From a virus: 64,000 bases of DNA. Location of the stretch: positions 1 to 64,000 of IMG/VR virus record IMGVR_UViG_3300022074_000020. One strand, written 5' to 3'. Below the pieces are notes generated by a model. It made no database searches and was not told the DNA's origin. It was given only the letters and a program-made list of their open reading frames with translations. Positions 1 to 6,441 of this stretch are shown one piece after another. Position numbers and translations under genes: made by a program. The stretch's first letter is position 1, and every line of letters begins with the position of its first letter.

Positions 1-1
1 A

Positions 2-61
2 GTCCCTGAAGATGACAACACCGAAGAAGAAGAACCAATTAACTACTATCAAGGAGCATAA
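2..61 (+). CDS. C-terminal end of an upstream gene (partial)
   Basis: An open frame enters from the left edge and ends with TAA at 59-61, giving an acidic tail (PEDDNTEEEEPINYYQGA). The next gene's Shine-Dalgarno sequence (AAGGAG, 51-56) lies inside this tail, and that gene starts 4 nt after the stop, as expected for adjacent phage genes. Function cannot be told from 19 residues. Confidence 0.55.
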   Translation, partial: VPEDDNTEEEEPINYYQGA

Positions 62-65
62 CAAC

Positions 66-272
66 ATGATCATCGAAGATTTCAGTAGAGAGCAATTTAT
101 TTTACTCTCAAAAGCACTTGATAATTATCGTATTTACATGACCGAAGCAGAAGAAACCTTATCTGAAGAAATTTTGGATAATGTCTTTTATCCTAGTATT
201 GGAATCAGTAAACCAAGGAAACCCGCAAAGGTTACAAGTATAGCGGAAGCAATCCGCAAGGGACATAAGTAA
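66..272 (+). CDS. Small hypothetical protein (68 aa)
   Basis: I chose the ATG at 66 because AAGGAG at 51-56 sits 9 nt upstream. An ATG at 12 in the same frame would overlap the preceding gene by 50 nt and has no ribosome site. The protein is short and charged, with a helical acidic middle (TEAEETLSEEILDNV) and a basic C-terminus (AEAIRKGHK). No signal peptide, membrane segment or catalytic motif is visible. It belongs to the run of tiny genes at 1-2700 typical of T4-like cyanophage accessory regions. I do not recognise a family. Confidence 0.7.
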   Translation: MIIEDFSREQFILLSKALDNYRIYMTEAEETLSEEILDNVFYPSIGISKPRKPAKVTSIAEAIRKGHK

Positions 273-291
273 CTATACTATACTAAACAAA

Positions 292-504
292 ATGAGTTGG
301 AATCTTATCCCTTGGAGCGAACAAACAACCAACGTAATGGCAACAATGACCTATGAGGATTTAATCGTTAAGTTACAACAATTAGATGCTAATCAGTTAA
401 AGAAAAATGTTGCTATCTACGATGAACATTTAAATGAGAAGGTATTAGTTCATAACGAATTAATCTTCTTTGATAACAATCAATTCCCTTATTTAAAGAT
501 CTAG
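292..504 (+). CDS. Small conserved-type cyanophage protein (MTYEDL family)
   Basis: A 70-residue frame. The stretch from residue 19 (MTYEDLIVKLQQLDANQL) followed by a short acidic beta segment (VAIYDEHLNEKV) resembles a small-protein family I associate with marine T4-like phages. Family starts suggest ATG 337 or 346 as the true start rather than 292; only a weak, distant GGAG (314-317) is present, so the start is unsettled. The stop directly abuts the ATG of the next gene, implying translational coupling. Function is unknown. Confidence 0.65.
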   Translation: MSWNLIPWSEQTTNVMATMTYEDLIVKLQQLDANQLKKNVAIYDEHLNEKVLVHNELIFFDNNQFPYLKI

Positions 505-750
505 ATGAACTTCCAAAAAGGTGACTATTACTCACTAAATGACTTAAATGGATGGGTTAATTTCATCGATAAAAGTTATATCACTCTAGTCATAAATGAG
601 TGGACTAAATGTGATGAACTAGCAAAAGGTAGTCGTAGTAATGTACATCAAGTGCAGTTACTAATATACCCTCACCAATGGAAAGATATGGTGAAAAGTA
701 ACAGAAATCGCTTCCAAGATGACACCATAAATAACACTCATGAAACGTAA
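505..750 (+). CDS. Small hypothetical cyanophage protein (81 aa)
   Basis: It starts on the nucleotide after the previous stop (TAG 502-504, ATG 505), so it is probably translated by coupling. The sequence looks like a short beta-rich domain (GDYYSLNDLNGWVNFIDKSY, then VHQVQLLIYPHQWKDMV), a pattern seen in small unnamed cyanophage proteins that describe a surface/parameter-like fold. There are no catalytic motifs or membrane segments. It overlaps the next small frame by 11 nt. Function unknown. Confidence 0.7.
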   Translation: MNFQKGDYYSLNDLNGWVNFIDKSYITLVINEWTKCDELAKGSRSNVHQVQLLIYPHQWKDMVKSNRNRFQDDTINNTHET

Positions 751-877
751 TCCGCAACCTATTCTTAATAGCGAGTTTAACACATTTTGGACTATATGTA
801 AAGAACTCGTGGTAAGTACTTGGGAGTTGTATAGAACAACTGTAAGGGACAAAATGATAAGAATAAGGGAAGATTAA
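740..877 (+). CDS. Very small hypothetical protein (45 aa)
   Basis: The ATG at 740 overlaps the end of the preceding gene by 11 nt and the frame runs to TAA at 875-877. The product begins MKRNPQPILNSEFNTFW and has an amphipathic Arg/Lys-rich C-terminus (YRTTVRDKMIRIRED). The short overlap and the otherwise unexplained stretch support a gene, but at 45 residues the evidence is thin. No function can be assigned. Confidence 0.5.
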   Translation: MKRNPQPILNSEFNTFWTICKELVVSTWELYRTTVRDKMIRIRED

Positions 878-880
878 CGA

Positions 881-1063
881 ATGTTGTTAAATATTAAAAT
901 AAATCTATTGTTGTTAACTATACCGAGATTAATCTCTCAGGTAATTGTACTCTTAGCACGCAACTTACCGATTGTCAATGATAGTCAGCAAACACAGATT
1001 TTCTTGACAGATTATCAACAACTATGGTATAATAACTCTGTAAGGGTTCAGAGATTCCTCTAA
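881..1063 (+). CDS. Doubtful small ORF (60 aa), hydrophobic N-terminus
   Basis: An open frame starts 3 nt after the previous stop and encodes a Leu/Ile-rich N-terminus (MLLNIKINLLLLTIPRLI) that could be a membrane or signal segment. Against it, a consensus sigma70 promoter (1004-1033) lies in its 3' part, and composition follows the AT-rich noncoding pattern. Either a small membrane protein overlaps the promoter or this stretch is noncoding leader. I lean slightly to noncoding. Confidence 0.3.
   Translation: MLLNIKINLLLLTIPRLISQVIVLLARNLPIVNDSQQTQIFLTDYQQLWYNNSVRVQRFL
1004..1033 (+). promoter_or_regulatory. Consensus sigma70 promoter
   Basis: TTGACA (1004-1009) and TATAAT (1028-1033) are exact consensus hexamers separated by 18 nt. 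Transcription should begin near 1040, about 30 nt before the ATG at 1071. This is a host-type promoter and should be usable early in infection without phage late factors. Confidence 0.85.
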
Positions 1064-1070
1064 GTAACAC

Positions 1071-1271
1071 ATGCTAAGTAACATCAAAGCACCTAAGAAG
1101 TACTTGGAGTTGTTAACACTTTGGGAGGAAGGATTATGTCCACTAAATGAAGGTATTGCTTTGTTTCAGTTCTTGTTAGATACTGACCAATGTTGGGATG
1201 ATGAGATATTATCTAACACAGCAAGTTATATGGTTGCTGAAGGATTTTGCTATTACGTTTACACCCCTTAA
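1071..1271 (+). CDS. Small hypothetical protein (66 aa), DUF7417-like
   Basis: First gene after a consensus promoter. The pattern IKAPKKYLELLTLWEEG, then GIALFQFLLDTDQCW and a C-terminal SYMVAEGFCYY, resembles the short phage proteins in which a helix pair ends in an 'LFQxLIDTGxxW...GLxY' motif (DUF7417-like, from memory). Such proteins have no established role that I can name. The sequence has no membrane segment. It is followed after 9 nt by another small gene in the same unit. Confidence 0.65.
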   Translation: MLSNIKAPKKYLELLTLWEEGLCPLNEGIALFQFLLDTDQCWDDEILSNTASYMVAEGFCYYVYTP

Positions 1272-1280
1272 TTAACAACA

Positions 1281-1502
1281 ATGACCCAAAAGATGCTCTA
1301 TAAAGTTTATAACAATGACTGCGAACTTGTAGGGGAATTTGTATCAATTTACGATATGGAACATTTTATGGACGATGTTAGAAACTCACGGGGAGAGAGG
1401 TATAAAGAATTGCCCAGATTATCAGTATTTGATTATATTAAATCTATTGGGTATTATATGGAAATTGATTGCCCTGTGACAGTTGACAAAGTGGCACAAT
1501 AG
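1281..1502 (+). CDS. Small hypothetical protein (73 aa)
   Basis: Starts 9 nt after the preceding stop, so it is probably in the same transcript from the promoter at 1004-1033. N-terminal beta strands (LYKVYNNDCELVGEFVSIYD) lead into a helical, Arg-rich middle (MDDVRNSRGERYKELPRL). No catalytic motif, signal or membrane segment is visible. I do not recognise a family. Confidence 0.65.
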   Translation: MTQKMLYKVYNNDCELVGEFVSIYDMEHFMDDVRNSRGERYKELPRLSVFDYIKSIGYYMEIDCPVTVDKVAQ

Positions 1503-1505
1503 GGG

Positions 1506-1533
1506 TTGTAAGGGGTTGCCCACCTGCTATAAT
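1506..1533 (+). promoter_or_regulatory. Extended -10 sigma70 promoter
   Basis: TATAAT (1528-1533) is preceded by TG at 1525-1526, giving an extended -10 element (TGCTATAAT). The best -35 is weak (TTGTAA, 1506-1511, 16-nt spacer). It lies just after the stop at 1502 and 24 nt before the ATG at 1558, which is the right place to drive that gene. The upstream 8-mer AGGGGTTG occurs twice in tandem (1501-1508 and 1511-1518). Confidence 0.7.
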
Positions 1534-1557
1534 TAATGTATACCAAACAAAGGACAC

Positions 1558-1875
1558 ATGAGAAAAATTGAAACTCAAATGAACAACGCAATCCGCAACG
1601 GTTCTAACTTCAGTTCATCCAATACTTCAGTTACTCATGACAATGGCGAAGCGTTTGTTTATCTACATGGAAATCACATCGCTACTGTTAAAGATAATTC
1701 GATTCTTTTATTTGATGGCGGTTGGCAGTCTAATACAACGAAATCCAGACTCAATGCACTACTAGACGAATTTTCTTATGGCATGAGAGTATTTCAAAAG
1801 CAATTTGAATGGTTCGTAGGTTACAAGAATGTTAAAGAAGATTTCATTAACGGTATGGAGTTAGCAATCGACTAG
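1558..1875 (+). CDS. Conserved-type cyanophage protein of unknown function (105 aa)
   Basis: A single-gene unit with its own extended -10 promoter and an AAAGGA ribosome site just upstream of the ATG, followed at once by a promoter/terminator junction. The N-terminus (MRKIETQMNNAIRNG) and core (GEAFVYLHGNHIATVKDN, then LFDGGWQSNTTKSRLNALL) match a small-protein family I recall from marine T4-like phages. The pattern of strands around 'VYLHGN' and 'LFDGGW' suggests a compact beta domain followed by helices. The isolated, strongly promoted and terminated arrangement suggests an early-expressed host-interaction protein, but that is inference. Confidence 0.8.
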   Translation: MRKIETQMNNAIRNGSNFSSSNTSVTHDNGEAFVYLHGNHIATVKDNSILLFDGGWQSNTTKSRLNALLDEFSYGMRVFQKQFEWFVGYKNVKEDFINGMELAID

Positions 1876-1904
1876 TTGACATATAGGAGCAAATAGAGTA
1901 TAAT
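1876..1904 (+). promoter_or_regulatory. Perfect consensus sigma70 promoter abutting a terminator
   Basis: TTGACA (1876-1881), a 17-nt spacer and TATAAT (1899-1904): the optimal bacterial promoter, beginning directly after the stop codon at 1873-1875. Initiation is expected about 7 nt downstream (near 1911), which falls at the end of the 5' arm of the following terminator hairpin. Confidence 0.9.
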
Positions 1905-1932
1905 AGAGGGGTACAAACAACCCCTCTTTTTT
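1905..1932 (+). terminator. Rho-independent terminator overlapping a promoter start site
   Basis: AGAGGGG (1905-1911) pairs with CCCCTCT (1921-1927), optionally extended by one T-A pair, and is followed by a T run to 1932. RNA arriving from upstream carries both arms and should terminate. RNA started at the promoter 1876-1904 lacks most or all of the 5' arm and should not. Confidence 0.85.
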
Positions 1933-1978
1933 ATTGTTTATGACTTAAGGCACTAATCACAGTCACTAATTGTTAAGA

Positions 1979-2080
1979 ATGGCAGTTAAATTGCCCCCCT
2001 TAAATATAAAACAGGGCCATAACCTAACCTACAAAGGTACCCCAGAGCAAGCAATATATTATCAAGATCTTAAATACTAG
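1979..2080 (+). CDS. Possible tiny protein (33 aa)
   Basis: ATG at 1979 to TAG at 2078-2080, product MAVKLPPLNIKQGHNLTYKG then a short Gln/Tyr-rich tail. The 'LTYKG' strand recalls small YRG/YKG-type proteins found in cyanobacteria and their phages, but the match is weak. It is the only reasonable frame in the 180-nt gap after the terminator, and would be the first gene of the transcript started near 1911. There is no clear ribosome site. Confidence 0.35.
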   Translation: MAVKLPPLNIKQGHNLTYKGTPEQAIYYQDLKY

Positions 2081-2109
2081 TAGATTTAAAAAATTTCCCA
2101 GAAAAATTT

Positions 2110-2313
2110 ATGCCCAACAGAGATTATCCCCAAGATCTACGAGTATGGTGTCTAGAAAGTTTGATCAAGATGGAAAGTCAACTCCACAGTGACATGTACC
2201 AGGTTGCAGACATGTACTTGGGTTCGTACACAACTAAAAACCCCGAAGCACTATATACACTATGGATGGGGTGGAAACTAAAACGTCCCTCCAAGAATAC
2301 GAACCCCCTGTAA
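2110..2313 (+). CDS. Small hypothetical protein (67 aa)
   Basis: A helical small protein (DYPQDLRVWCLESLIKMESQ, then MYLGSYTTKNPEALYTLW). It ends with a basic tail and is followed 5 nt later by the next small gene. It is presumably carried by the promoter at 1876-1904. I recognise no family and see no motif, membrane segment or signal. Confidence 0.6.
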   Translation: MPNRDYPQDLRVWCLESLIKMESQLHSDMYQVADMYLGSYTTKNPEALYTLWMGWKLKRPSKNTNPL

Positions 2314-2318
2314 AATAA

Positions 2319-2486
2319 ATGTCACAAAGATTCTACACAACACTCGAAGAAGACGACTTTGGCGATCTAATCCTTACGATACCTTATGAAGTGTGTGAAG
2401 AACTTGGATGGTCCGTCAATACTAAACTAGATTACACTATAGAGGAAGACTCCTTTACACTGAAGAAACACCAAGATGAACAATGA
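2319..2486 (+). CDS. AbrB/MazE-like small protein (55 aa)
   Basis: ATG 2319 to TGA 2484-2486. After an N-terminal FYTTLEEDDFGDLILTIP comes 'YEVCEELGWSVNTKLDYTI' and a final strand pair (EEDSFTLKK). The order 'strand - IP - helix ELGW - strand' is that of the swapped-hairpin AbrB/SpoVT/MazE fold, and similar 50-60 residue proteins occur widely in marine T4-like phages. In bacteria the fold binds DNA as a dimer, so a transcriptional regulator is possible; a purely structural reuse is not excluded. It overlaps the next gene by 11 nt, which supports translational coupling. Confidence 0.7.
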   Translation: MSQRFYTTLEEDDFGDLILTIPYEVCEELGWSVNTKLDYTIEEDSFTLKKHQDEQ

Positions 2487-2709
2487 ACAAGAAGTAGCAG
2501 AAGCACTCAATGCGATCAACGATTGTCTAATTGCACTAGGTAAGCGTTTACAAGAGGTTGAGGAGTATGTTGCGACTATGAATTTTAGTGAAAAGATATT
2601 GTATAAACCAAACGGACAGGAAAAGTACTTAAATATAAAGGAAAACTACGATCTTATCTACGAAAGATTAGATAAACTAGAGAAAGAAGGACCATGGGAT
2701 GTAAAATAG
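2476..2709 (+). CDS. Small coiled-coil protein (77 aa)
   Basis: It overlaps the preceding gene by 11 nt and the following large gene by 16 nt. The product is acidic and helical throughout: heptad-like spacing in NDCLIALGKRLQEVEEYV and in the C-terminal YDLIYERLDKLEKEG suggests a coiled coil. It might be an assembly partner of the virion protein encoded next, because the two are translationally linked; this is inference from overlap only. No family recognised. Confidence 0.65.
   Translation: MNNEQEVAEALNAINDCLIALGKRLQEVEEYVATMNFSEKILYKPNGQEKYLNIKENYDLIYERLDKLEKEGPWDVK
2628..2639 (+). promoter_or_regulatory. Weak candidate late promoter
   Basis: CTTAAATATAAA contains TAAATA and lies 55 nt before the ATG of the first large structural gene (2694). 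The identical 12-mer also occurs at 1999-2010. It deviates from the clearer T4-type sites elsewhere in the window and is inside a coding region, so it is only a candidate. Confidence 0.3.
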
Positions 2710-5285
2710 TCGATGGAAGTGCTGATCAGATTACTGATGTATGTCAGGATGCTGATGGTTGTCCACGCTTTGAACCTTTACCTGCTGATAGAACGATCGG
2801 TATCAAGTATCGTGAATACCCAAAGAGTAGTATTCGTGGTAGTCTGAATAGTTTAAACAATGTCAAGGTAAATATCACTGGTGCTGAAGGACAAGCAGTG
2901 ATGTATCCTTCCATCTTAGTCGGTAATGAAGGCGGTCGTGCTACATTTGGTGGCAATCCTGGAACATTCTCACAACCTGTGTCTGCAGCAAACTGTGGTA
3001 AGGTAACGAGAGCAGGTACACAATGCCTCAGTTTCAGTAATGGTGCTGTTGCAGTGTATGATTATTTCCCTACAGACCTCTCATTTAGTTTTCAGAACAG
3101 TGATACTTGGTTTTCTTACATCTACACGATGAATAGTAACTCAGGTCAGATTGGTATTGCCTCTTATATCATTGAGGATGAACAGCGGGGAACCACTGGA
3201 GGTACTTCGGATGGTACTCCAACGGGCGATCCACTAAGTAACAGTGCCATTGCCAATACTATTTGTCACCCTTGTGCAGGATTTACTTGTACCCCCGCTT
3301 CCACACAGTGCTCATATACTATTGAAAGTGATGTAGATTACACTGGAGATGAAGATTGTCCCCACCCGACGCTGTTTGGCATTGGTACAGGAAGTTTTAA
3401 AGTGGTGTTTACCTATGATTCGCTATCCACTACGATTCCAAACGGTGTAACGGACCTCTCAGTGTCCTATGATGGCACGAATTACTCCGATGCATGGAAC
3501 GAAGGTGAGAACTTTGGTATCTCATTTGACTCTCCCCAGAATACTTGGCAAGCAGGAGATGAAGCAGCAGACACCTTTACCGTGTATACACTTGAAGCAA
3601 CAGGTAAAACTGGTCTTCAACTGAATATTCGTATCGCACCGATCGTCGATGAGTCGGGATCCACTGTTGCATTCACAGGAACACGTTGGACTGTCTTAGA
3701 TATTGTTCAACCTGGCACAGGATATGCACAAAATGATACATTTAACATCACTCATGAGCATACTCACCCCGATAATACGACTACAACCTTTACATTAACT
3801 GTTAAAATCACTGCTGTTGGACCAATCGAGTCTCAATCTGGGTCAATTGCTGATGTTTTGCGTAGTGGTGATACATTAAATGGTCATGAAGTGACTCGTG
3901 TTCTTCATGGACCTTCAATTGATAGTGATTATGGTACTGACAAAGGTCTCTTCCCTTATCATTTTGCTTATTTGGATGGAAATGGTAACGATTTTACGAA
4001 AGACACCTCTTATACAAGTAGTAGAGCACACCAAGTAACTGCAATTGCAGGTTACGGAATCAAAGATGTAGGATTTTTTGGTGGACTTTATGAGTTTACG
4101 GATAAGTCTGTTCAATATACTACTGGTTTTGTTGACAGGAATGCTCCTGACGTCTATAATACCCTTGTTCAACCTTCATGTACCGTGAAATTAGACAACG
4201 GAAGAGTTGATCGTGTCGAGATTGACAACAACGGAGGAGGTTCGGGGTGGAATACACTCGGTAGAATCCCTGAGTTGAGTATTACCGCACCAACTGTAGA
4301 CTCTGGAGTGGCAGCACAGGTCGTTGGTGAGTTTCAAAACGGTGTTTTGGTGAATGTTACCGTCACAAATCAAGGAAGCGGGTACGTTGAGAGCAATCTT
4401 CCTCAAGTTTCCGTTACAAATATCCATAAAACAACGAATTTTACTGTTGAAGACGCTGCTGTGCGCGAATTTGGGTTCGATAACCTCACTCAGTTCTATA
4501 AAACGTTCCCAGAAGCAGTAGATGCGTTCCCAGAACTTGATCAAACGGCAATTCAGACAATTTTATCGGAACATGAGACACTAAAATCAAATGTTGAACC
4601 AGTAAAGGCGTATGAAAGGAACGAACCTAACGTAGAAATCAAAAAAGACCCCAATTATAAGCGTAGAGACGAGATGGTGCAGCGTCTTTTTAATAGACAG
4701 GACGTAGAAGGACTAAAAGTAACACTTAATCCCCCACAAACTTACAAAAGTATCGATACAGTTGATTTTGGACCGTCTAAAGAAGCGCAAGACCTCAAAA
4801 AGTCTGCTAGAGAACTGATGGAAACACCTGCAATTGATAATGAGGTGCAAATTGAGAGTTTAATCCAAGATGTAGTCCCTGAAACTAGCATTTATGACGA
4901 ATCTTACGTCGAAACTGTGCGTGGACCCTTTTCAGAACTGCCATATTCGTCTGACCTCACTAAATACTTCATGAGACAGTTTATACCAGATGGAAGAGGA
5001 GAAGTAAAGGTTAATGTTTCACTTGGTGTGACACAACAGAACGTAGGAAATGCACATTTCACTTGTACCGCATCCGCAACTACAAGAGCAAACGAAACAG
5101 ACCCTACTACTGGCGCGGTTACATCATCTACATTCTCATTTCCCTTTGGTCAAGTTCCTCAAGGACCTGGTTGTCAGAATTGGAGTTGTAGCGGAAACAT
5201 GACTATCCGCAATGACTTTACCAATGCATCACAAACCATGGCAAGAGCAACAGAAAAATACGGTAACCCTTATAACGTAACGTAA
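2694..5285 (+). CDS. Large virion/baseplate-associated structural protein (863 aa)
   Basis: First gene of the structural cluster, ending at the base that starts the PAAR-like gene (shared A of TAATG). The Cys-rich N-terminal quarter (CKIVDG, DVCQDADGC, later TICHPCAGFTC and STQCSY) precedes beta-rich sequence. It then carries units of the GxGY repeat shared with other tail proteins here (PGTGYAQN near residue 345, GGSGWN near 515, QGSGYVES near 563). From about residue 600 it becomes helical and acidic (AIQTILSEHETLKSN), then ends in a small Cys-containing beta region (GPGCQNWSCSGN). Its place next to PAAR, gp25 and gp6 suggests a baseplate hub, spike or peripheral fibre part. Marine phages often carry a poorly named large protein here (sometimes labelled VrlC-like); I cannot confirm that identity. 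Confidence 0.8.
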   Translation: MGCKIVDGSADQITDVCQDADGCPRFEPLPADRTIGIKYREYPKSSIRGSLNSLNNVKVNITGAEGQAVMYPSILVGNEGGRATFGGNPGTFSQPVSAANCGKVTRAGTQCLSFSNGAVAVYDYFPTDLSFSFQNSDTWFSYIYTMNSNSGQIGIASYIIEDEQRGTTGGTSDGTPTGDPLSNSAIANTICHPCAGFTCTPASTQCSYTIESDVDYTGDEDCPHPTLFGIGTGSFKVVFTYDSLSTTIPNGVTDLSVSYDGTNYSDAWNEGENFGISFDSPQNTWQAGDEAADTFTVYTLEATGKTGLQLNIRIAPIVDESGSTVAFTGTRWTVLDIVQPGTGYAQNDTFNITHEHTHPDNTTTTFTLTVKITAVGPIESQSGSIADVLRSGDTLNGHEVTRVLHGPSIDSDYGTDKGLFPYHFAYLDGNGNDFTKDTSYTSSRAHQVTAIAGYGIKDVGFFGGLYEFTDKSVQYTTGFVDRNAPDVYNTLVQPSCTVKLDNGRVDRVEIDNNGGGSGWNTLGRIPELSITAPTVDSGVAAQVVGEFQNGVLVNVTVTNQGSGYVESNLPQVSVTNIHKTTNFTVEDAAVREFGFDNLTQFYKTFPEAVDAFPELDQTAIQTILSEHETLKSNVEPVKAYERNEPNVEIKKDPNYKRRDEMVQRLFNRQDVEGLKVTLNPPQTYKSIDTVDFGPSKEAQDLKKSARELMETPAIDNEVQIESLIQDVVPETSIYDESYVETVRGPFSELPYSSDLTKYFMRQFIPDGRGEVKVNVSLGVTQQNVGNAHFTCTASATTRANETDPTTGAVTSSTFSFPFGQVPQGPGCQNWSCSGNMTIRNDFTNASQTMARATEKYGNPYNVT

Positions 5286-5830
5286 TGTCAGTACAAGCAG
5301 CAGCACTATTCATGGGAACATGTAGTGGACATGGTAAAGCAAATGGTGTCAACTGGCACCCAGGTCCAGGTGGAGGCATTCTATCTCCTTGCCCTCATCC
5401 ATCTCTTGCACCTTATATTGTACCAAAGGGTATGGAGATTGCGGATAATTTTGCAACATGGTTACCTACAGCACAACTTCCGTTGGAACCTATTGTAAGA
5501 AACGTGGTAATTAATAAGAAGATCCCTATTATTGATCAGGATAACTTAACTCCGCATCCTACAGTCACACAGCATGTTACTATGTCAGTAGGATTCAAAT
5601 GTTTCACGACAAGAAATACTCCTGCGTGGCATTGTACTATTGGAACAGGTGGAGGTGGTCGAGAAGCACCTACAGGTCATGCTCGAAGACTTTTTGCAAC
5701 TACAAAGACAGTATTCATTAATGGAAAGCGTGCAGGTAGGATGGCAGATCCATTTGGAAATAAAACAGTTCCATTTCCATGTTTGAGTGTAGTTGCAGGA
5801 GCAAGTAAAGACGTATTCATCGGAAGTTGA
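5285..5830 (+). CDS. PAAR-like tail-tip protein (181 aa)
   Basis: The C-terminal half has the PAAR signature: TVFINGKRAGRMADPFG, then PCLSVVAGASKDVFIGS. The N-terminus has Cys/His-rich turns (CSGHGKANG, WHPGPGGG, SPCPHPS) that could bind a metal. PAAR proteins form the sharp zinc-stabilised cone on the central spike of contractile tails and type VI secretion systems. At 181 residues it is about twice a minimal PAAR domain, with extra N-terminal sequence. It sits between a large structural protein and gp25, where a spike tip is expected. The stop codon overlaps a late promoter (5829-5836). Confidence 0.85.
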   Translation: MSVQAAALFMGTCSGHGKANGVNWHPGPGGGILSPCPHPSLAPYIVPKGMEIADNFATWLPTAQLPLEPIVRNVVINKKIPIIDQDNLTPHPTVTQHVTMSVGFKCFTTRNTPAWHCTIGTGGGGREAPTGHARRLFATTKTVFINGKRAGRMADPFGNKTVPFPCLSVVAGASKDVFIGS

Positions 5831-5836
5831 TAAATA
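5829..5836 (+). promoter_or_regulatory. T4-type late promoter (GATAAATA)
   Basis: GATAAATA matches the T4 late promoter TATAAATA at 7 of 8 positions. It begins at the stop codon of the PAAR gene and would start RNA near 5842, upstream of the small gene at 5891 and of gp25-gp6. Confidence 0.7.
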
Positions 5837-5853
5837 AAGTGGGATAGCAACCC

Positions 5854-5893
5854 CATTAAAAGTTCTAATGTCCTATGCATTACACTTTTAATG
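5854..5893 (+). promoter_or_regulatory. Leader stem-loop covering a start codon
   Basis: CATTAAAAGT (5854-5863) and ACTTTTAATG (5884-5893) are perfect 10-bp complements around a 20-nt loop, and AATG/CATT (5867-5870/5878-5881) can pair inside the loop. The 3' arm contains the ATG at 5891. The element lies just downstream of a late promoter, so late RNA should contain it. Confidence 0.55.
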
Positions 5894-6031
5894 ATTAATC
5901 CCGATCGCGATCCAAAGTACATGTTGGAAACACATGGAACTGTAGGTCTAGTCACAGATTACGGTTCGACTGCCTACATAGAGAAAGCAAAAACTAAAAA
6001 AGAAGTTAAACCACTTAGCAAATGGCGTTAA
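5891..6031 (+). CDS. Small hypothetical protein upstream of gp25 (46 aa)
   Basis: The frame ATG 5891 to TAA 6029-6031 overlaps gp25 by 10 nt, which is typical of real, coupled phage genes. The product reads MINPDRDPKYMLETHGTVGL, then TDYGSTAYIEKAKTKKEV, and ends with a basic tail. An internal ATG at 5921 is an alternative start. No recognisable ribosome site precedes either start, and the first ATG lies in a potential hairpin. No function can be assigned. Confidence 0.55.
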   Translation: MINPDRDPKYMLETHGTVGLVTDYGSTAYIEKAKTKKEVKPLSKWR

Positions 6032-6441
6032 AGGATATTAAAGGTCAAAACTTTAAGAGGTCTCGAAGATTCGACGACCTTAATATTGCTTTGACTAGAA
6101 ATCCTTTTACAAAAGATGTCTATAGTGTGAAAAACGACAACGCTATTAAACAAGCAATTAAAAACTTGGTTCTCACCTCTCCTGGTGAGAAACCATTCCA
6201 ACCTCTTGTAGGTTCAAGGGTAAGTCAGTTACTTTTTGAACCTTTGGATGCATTTACCGCAGATGCAATTAAGCAAGAGATCATAAATACCATTACACAG
6301 CATGAACCAAGAGTAAATCTTACTAAAGTCGATGTAACACCGATCTATGCGAATAACAAGATCAACATAACGGTAGAATATCAGATTGTCGGATTGCCCA
6401 TTGTTGAATCGATATCCTTTGTCTTACAGAGACCCGAATAA
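6022..6441 (+). CDS. gp25: Baseplate wedge protein gp25
   Basis: A 139-residue GPW/gp25 family protein, the normal size for the family. The core includes DVYSVKNDNAIKQAIKNLV, the TSPGEKPFQP motif, and the conserved EPR turn (HEPRVNLTKVDV). gp25 is a lysozyme-fold wedge component that helps nucleate the sheath at the baseplate in T4 and related contractile systems. Its TAA overlaps the ATG of gp6, so the pair is translationally coupled, as in other marine T4-like phages. Confidence 0.95.
   Translation: MALKDIKGQNFKRSRRFDDLNIALTRNPFTKDVYSVKNDNAIKQAIKNLVLTSPGEKPFQPLVGSRVSQLLFEPLDAFTADAIKQEIINTITQHEPRVNLTKVDVTPIYANNKINITVEYQIVGLPIVESISFVLQRPE

Noticed and set aside
12-65. Upstream start at ATG 12 for the first small gene
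   Set aside because: It would run over the end of the upstream gene, and a good AAGGAG lies at the right distance from ATG 66 instead.
1501-1518. Tandem AGGGGTTG as a repeat or operator
   Set aside because: Only two copies in a promoter region; too short to separate from chance.
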